In this document: positions 6,930 through 9,538 of the stretch, in pieces
Layout: every line of letters begins with the position of its first letter
How positions within the stretch are numbered: position 1 is the first letter of the stretch
Assembly: GCA_945911685.1 (NCBI GenBank)
Contig: CAMEAW010000105.1
Coordinates: forward strand, 1-9,538
DNA length: 9,538 nt
DNA from: Bordetella parapertussis
GTDB taxonomy: Bacteria; Pseudomonadota; Gammaproteobacteria; Burkholderiales; Burkholderiaceae_B
Reading direction: 5' to 3'
Notes under the pieces: model-generated
The model's input: only the letters and a program-made list of their open reading frames with translations
What the model was told of the DNA's origin: nothing
Databases searched by the model: none
Made by a program: the position numbers and the translations under genes

Positions 6930-7675
6930 ATAGCACGACCGCAAAACAAGTTTCTGAGGGCACGAAGCCACAGACCTCGTACACGCCCCTGTCACGCAAT
7001 GACATCGCTTATCTCGTCGCGCATGATTTTCCGGATGGGGCAGTTGTGAATCTGGGTATCGGCATGCCAACCTTGGTGGCAAATTTTTTACCAGCAGACC
7101 GCGAGATTTTGCTGCAAAGTGAAAATGGCATTTTAGGGATGGGTGGTGCGGCGAGCGGTGACGACATTGATCTAGACATTATCAATGCGAGTCGCACTCC
7201 GGTGGTCTTGCTGCCTGGCGCCTCGATTACCGAGCATACGATTGCCTTCGCGATGATGCGCGGTGGCCACTTAGACTACTCGGTGTTGGGCGGGTTTCAA
7301 GTTGCAGAAAATGGCGATCTCGCAAACTGGCTCACCTCGGGGCCCGACGCGATTGCCGCCATTGGCGGCGCGATGGATTTGGCAGTAGGCGCCCGCGAGG
7401 TGATCGTGATGATGGAACACGTCACCAAAGACCAATCACCCAAGCTGCTACCAGCCTGCACCTATCCACTCACTGCAGCGGGGGTCGTCAACGTGATTTA
7501 CACCGATTTGGCGATCATCGATGTGACAGCAAGCGGCTTCGTAGTGCGCGCCATACTCGAGAGGCTCACGGTAGAAACCCTAGCAAAGAAAACTGGGGCG
7601 ACCTTAGCGATTTCGGATAAGCTAGCTGTGATTCGTCGTAATGCGCAGGGCGATCCTGTGTACACATCAGTTTGA
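6926..7675 (+). CDS. Class I CoA-transferase, subunit beta (3-oxoacid/3-oxoadipate type)
   Basis: The 249-residue protein is the catalytic chain that pairs with the preceding alpha subunit (PcaJ, ScoB, AtoA relatives). The conserved SENG motif is at 65-68 and E66 is the expected glutamyl-CoA nucleophile. NLGIGMPTLVANFLP (42-56) and GILGMGGAA (68-76) precede and follow it. Later segments are INASRTPVVLLPGAS, MMRGGHLDYSVLGGFQV and GDLANW, all standard for the family. About 20 extra N-terminal residues before PLSRNDIA are variable. The 4-base ATGA overlap with alpha and the strong GGAGG suggest equal synthesis of the two chains. The pair sits between two Bug receptors, which suggests the imported acid or a later 3-oxo intermediate is its substrate. 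This is a different enzyme class from the family III transferase in the opposite operon. Confidence 0.92.
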   Translation: MNSTTAKQVSEGTKPQTSYTPLSRNDIAYLVAHDFPDGAVVNLGIGMPTLVANFLPADREILLQSENGILGMGGAASGDDIDLDIINASRTPVVLLPGASITEHTIAFAMMRGGHLDYSVLGGFQVAENGDLANWLTSGPDAIAAIGGAMDLAVGAREVIVMMEHVTKDQSPKLLPACTYPLTAAGVVNVIYTDLAIIDVTASGFVVRAILERLTVETLAKKTGATLAISDKLAVIRRNAQGDPVYTSV

Positions 7676-7737
7676 CAAGCGCGCCCAAGGCGCAGCCGCT
7701 TACGGTGACTTCATCGCAAGCCTCTCCGATTAAAACA

Positions 7738-7743
7738 AAGGGA
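7738..7743 (+). promoter_or_regulatory. Ribosome binding site deciding the Bug receptor 2 start
   Basis: AAGGGA lies 6 bases before the ATG at 7750. It favours that start over the in-frame ATG at 7672, which would put 26 polar residues ahead of the signal peptide and overlap the beta-subunit stop. Confidence 0.65.
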
Positions 7744-7749
7744 CACACC

Positions 7750-8727
7750 ATGCTTCAAACATTTATCACCAAGGGCACGCGTTGGATGCTCGGTTTGGTC
7801 TGCTTGACGTTGAGCGGTTTAGCGTTGGCGCAGGCCAACGCCAATCAACCCATCACCTTGATCATTCCGTATCCGCCTGGTGGCAGCGCAGACATGCTGG
7901 CGCGCCCGATGTTGCCCGACCTACAAAAAGTATTAGGCCAAACCATTGTGCTGGATTACAAAGGTGGTGCAGGCGGTACGATCGCCACGAGCGCGCTCGC
8001 CCGCGCGAAGCCCGATGGCCAAACGATTATTCTGATACTCACCGCGCACGCGATCAACGACGCGCTTTATCCAAAGCTACCTTACGACACGCGTAAAGAT
8101 TTTGCGCCGGTTTCACTGGTGGCAACCTTGCCACTCTTGGTCGCCGCGCCACTCAGCTCACCCTTCAACACAATCACTGAGCTGATCGCCTACGCCAAAG
8201 CCAACCCAGACAAACTCTCTTATGCCTCTGCAGGCAACGGTAATACCAGCCATCTGTCAGTCGAGTTATTTAAAACATTGACCGGCACAAAGATGGTTCA
8301 TATCCCCTACAAAGGAAGCGGCCCTGCCGTGATTGCCATGTTAGGCAATGAAGTGTCATTTATGTTCGACAGTATTTCGACTTCGTTTCAACAGGTCAAG
8401 GCAGGCAAACTTAAAGCGATTGCAGTGAGTAGCCTTGAGCGCGCTTCGATTTTGCCCAATACGCCTACCGTTGCCGAGACCTTGCCCGGGTTTGAAGTGA
8501 CCGTTTGGTACGGCATTTTGGCACCTGCAGGAACACCCGAAGCAGCGATCAACAAACTGAGTCAAGCTTTTGCCCAAGTGGCGAAAGACCCAAAAGTGCG
8601 CACTCAGTTGGCAGAAAGCGGCTATGCAACAGTCGGTTCAACGCCTGCGGCTTTCGGCAAACATATTGACGCCGAACTCATCAAATGGAGTAAGGCCGTA
8701 AAAGATTCTGGCGCGACGATTCAATAG
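7750..8727 (+). CDS. Bug/TctC-family periplasmic substrate-binding protein 2
   Basis: The 325-residue receptor has a signal peptide (K8, R11, a hydrophobic core from about 13, and ALA cleavage site ending at 27). It shows the Bug core: QPITLIIPYPPGGSAD (33-48), AKPDGQTI (86-93), LPYDTRKDFAPVSLV (110-124), HIPYKGSGPAV (184-194) and a late LPNTPTVAET segment. It differs from the receptors on either side in lacking the leading WPxRP motif and in carrying VLDYKGGAGG (67-76) where receptor 1 and the downstream receptor have VIENRAGA. These segments line the ligand cleft in the family, so a different ligand is likely. It follows the CoA-transferase beta gene after 74 bases and is probably in the same transcript. 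Confidence 0.92.
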   Translation: MLQTFITKGTRWMLGLVCLTLSGLALAQANANQPITLIIPYPPGGSADMLARPMLPDLQKVLGQTIVLDYKGGAGGTIATSALARAKPDGQTIILILTAHAINDALYPKLPYDTRKDFAPVSLVATLPLLVAAPLSSPFNTITELIAYAKANPDKLSYASAGNGNTSHLSVELFKTLTGTKMVHIPYKGSGPAVIAMLGNEVSFMFDSISTSFQQVKAGKLKAIAVSSLERASILPNTPTVAETLPGFEVTVWYGILAPAGTPEAAINKLSQAFAQVAKDPKVRTQLAESGYATVGSTPAAFGKHIDAELIKWSKAVKDSGATIQ

Positions 8728-8780
8728 GCCAATAGAAAAAACTCAGGCACCCAAGATAAAAACACTACGAGAATATCTTC

Positions 8781-9538
8781 ATGTCAAAAAAACTGTCACA
8801 ACGCGTGCACACGCTAGCAAGTGCCCTAACAGCCGCAGTGATTGCGGCCTGCGTCAGCGCGCCTGCACTGGCGCAAACAAACTGGCCCGAGCGCCCCATC
8901 AAACTGATCGTGGGTTACCCGCCGGGTGGGCCCGTTGATGTGACAGGCCGAACCTTTGGGCGTTACTTAAGCGAACAACTCAAACAATCTGTGGTCATCG
9001 AAAATCGCGCGGGTGCCAGCGGCATGTTGGGTGCAGATGCGACCGCAAAGGCCACGCCAGACGGCTACACGCTGAACTTTATCGCCAGCCCCACGATGAC
9101 GATCTCGCCGATTGTTCAACGCACCCAACTCTTTGACCCTCGTCAAGATTTCACCATGCTTGGCTCGGTCGTGAATTACACCAATGTGCTGCTGATTGGG
9201 CCGCAAATCCCCGCTAAGACCGTGGCAGAACTCGTCGCCTTTGCCAAAGCGAATCCAGAAAAAGTGTCTTTCGGTTCTGCAGGGTTTGGGGGCTCGAACC
9301 ATTTGTCGGCTGAGCTGTTAGTTCAATCCACCAATGCGACGATGCTGCATGTGCCTTACAAGGGTAACTCGCCTGCCATGATGGATGTCATCAGCGGCAA
9401 AATCACCTTTATGTTTGACATTACAAGCACCGGCAAAGTATTCGTCGATAGTGGTCAGGCACGTGCGCTCGCTGTGACGTCAAAACAGCGTAATCCGAGT
9501 ATGCCCAATGTGCCCACAATGATCGAAGCCGGTATCGC
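8781..9538 (+). CDS. Bug/TctC-family periplasmic substrate-binding protein 3 (cut by window end)
   Basis: An ATG at 8781 opens a frame with no stop before the window ends: 252 full codons plus two bases. The N-terminus is an export signal with a basic start (MSKKLSQR), a hydrophobic alanine-rich stretch and an ALA cleavage site ending at residue 31. A cysteine at 24 in VIAAC also makes a weak lipobox. Family motifs follow: WPERPIKLIVGYPPGGPVD (35-53), VVIENRAGA (71-79), TPDGYT (92-97), HVPYKGNSPA (190-199) and MPNVPTMIEAGI at the edge. About 70 C-terminal residues are missing by family length. The ribosome site is poor (GAGA about 8 bases upstream) and the gap from receptor 2 is 53 bases, so expression may be lower or the gene may have another promoter. 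Confidence 0.92.
   Translation, partial: MSKKLSQRVHTLASALTAAVIAACVSAPALAQTNWPERPIKLIVGYPPGGPVDVTGRTFGRYLSEQLKQSVVIENRAGASGMLGADATAKATPDGYTLNFIASPTMTISPIVQRTQLFDPRQDFTMLGSVVNYTNVLLIGPQIPAKTVAELVAFAKANPEKVSFGSAGFGGSNHLSAELLVQSTNATMLHVPYKGNSPAMMDVISGKITFMFDITSTGKVFVDSGQARALAVTSKQRNPSMPNVPTMIEAGI

Noticed and set aside
7681..7693. Hairpin GCGCC-CAA-GGCGC after the beta-subunit gene
   Set aside because: The stem is only 5 pairs with a 3-base loop and no T-tract follows, so I do not call a terminator; it could at most be a weak pause or mRNA stability element.
8804..8873. Third Bug receptor as a lipoprotein through Cys24 (VIAAC)
   Set aside because: The lipobox is weak (Ile at -3) and a standard ALA|Q cleavage site follows at residue 31, typical for soluble Bug receptors; left as a minor possibility only.
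1..9538. Mobile elements, CRISPR, phage, toxin-antitoxin or defence genes
   Set aside because: No transposase, integrase, regularly spaced repeats or such gene pairs were seen; all sizeable frames are metabolic, transport or housekeeping genes.

Overview
The window looks like chromosomal DNA of a betaproteobacterium, most likely order Burkholderiales and plausibly near Alcaligenaceae. The evidence is a pcnB-folK housekeeping pair at the left end, followed by an accessory catabolic locus with several Bug-type periplasmic receptors, a family that is greatly expanded in that group. Base composition is moderately GC-rich by eye. I see no mobile element, CRISPR array, tRNA or rRNA, and no gene-free stretch longer than about 140 bases.

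Left edge (1-736): the last 49 codons of pcnB (poly(A) polymerase), then a 74-base gap, then a complete folK (6-hydroxymethyl-7,8-dihydropterin pyrophosphokinase, folate synthesis). The gap holds a 20-codon reading frame that ends in an ATGA overlap with the folK start. Its first 30 bases resemble the first 30 bases of folK. A small hairpin lies between folK and the convergent operon.

Minus-strand operon (5149 down to 770): four tightly packed genes, read in the order acyl-CoA dehydrogenase with the catalytic Glu, partner acyl-CoA dehydrogenase without it, HTD2/MaoC-type hydratase of the mesaconyl/itaconyl-CoA hydratase kind, and class III (CaiB/Frc) CoA-transferase. Gaps are 7 and 9 bases, then an ATGA overlap. 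Together they could attach CoA to a carboxylic (probably dicarboxylic) acid, desaturate it and hydrate it.

Divergent plus-strand cluster (5287 to the right edge): Bug receptor 1, class I CoA-transferase alpha and beta subunits (3-oxoadipate/3-oxoacid type), Bug receptor 2 and a third Bug receptor cut by the window end. The 137 bases between the two operons contain a 13-base palindrome that is a good operator candidate and a possible -10 box. No regulator, thiolase, 3-hydroxyacyl-CoA dehydrogenase, lyase or TctA/TctB transporter membrane subunit is in view.

Overall inference: this is an uptake and CoA-dependent degradation locus for an unidentified organic acid. Every gene belongs to a known family. 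What is worth a second look is the combination and the unknown substrate, not a new gene type.
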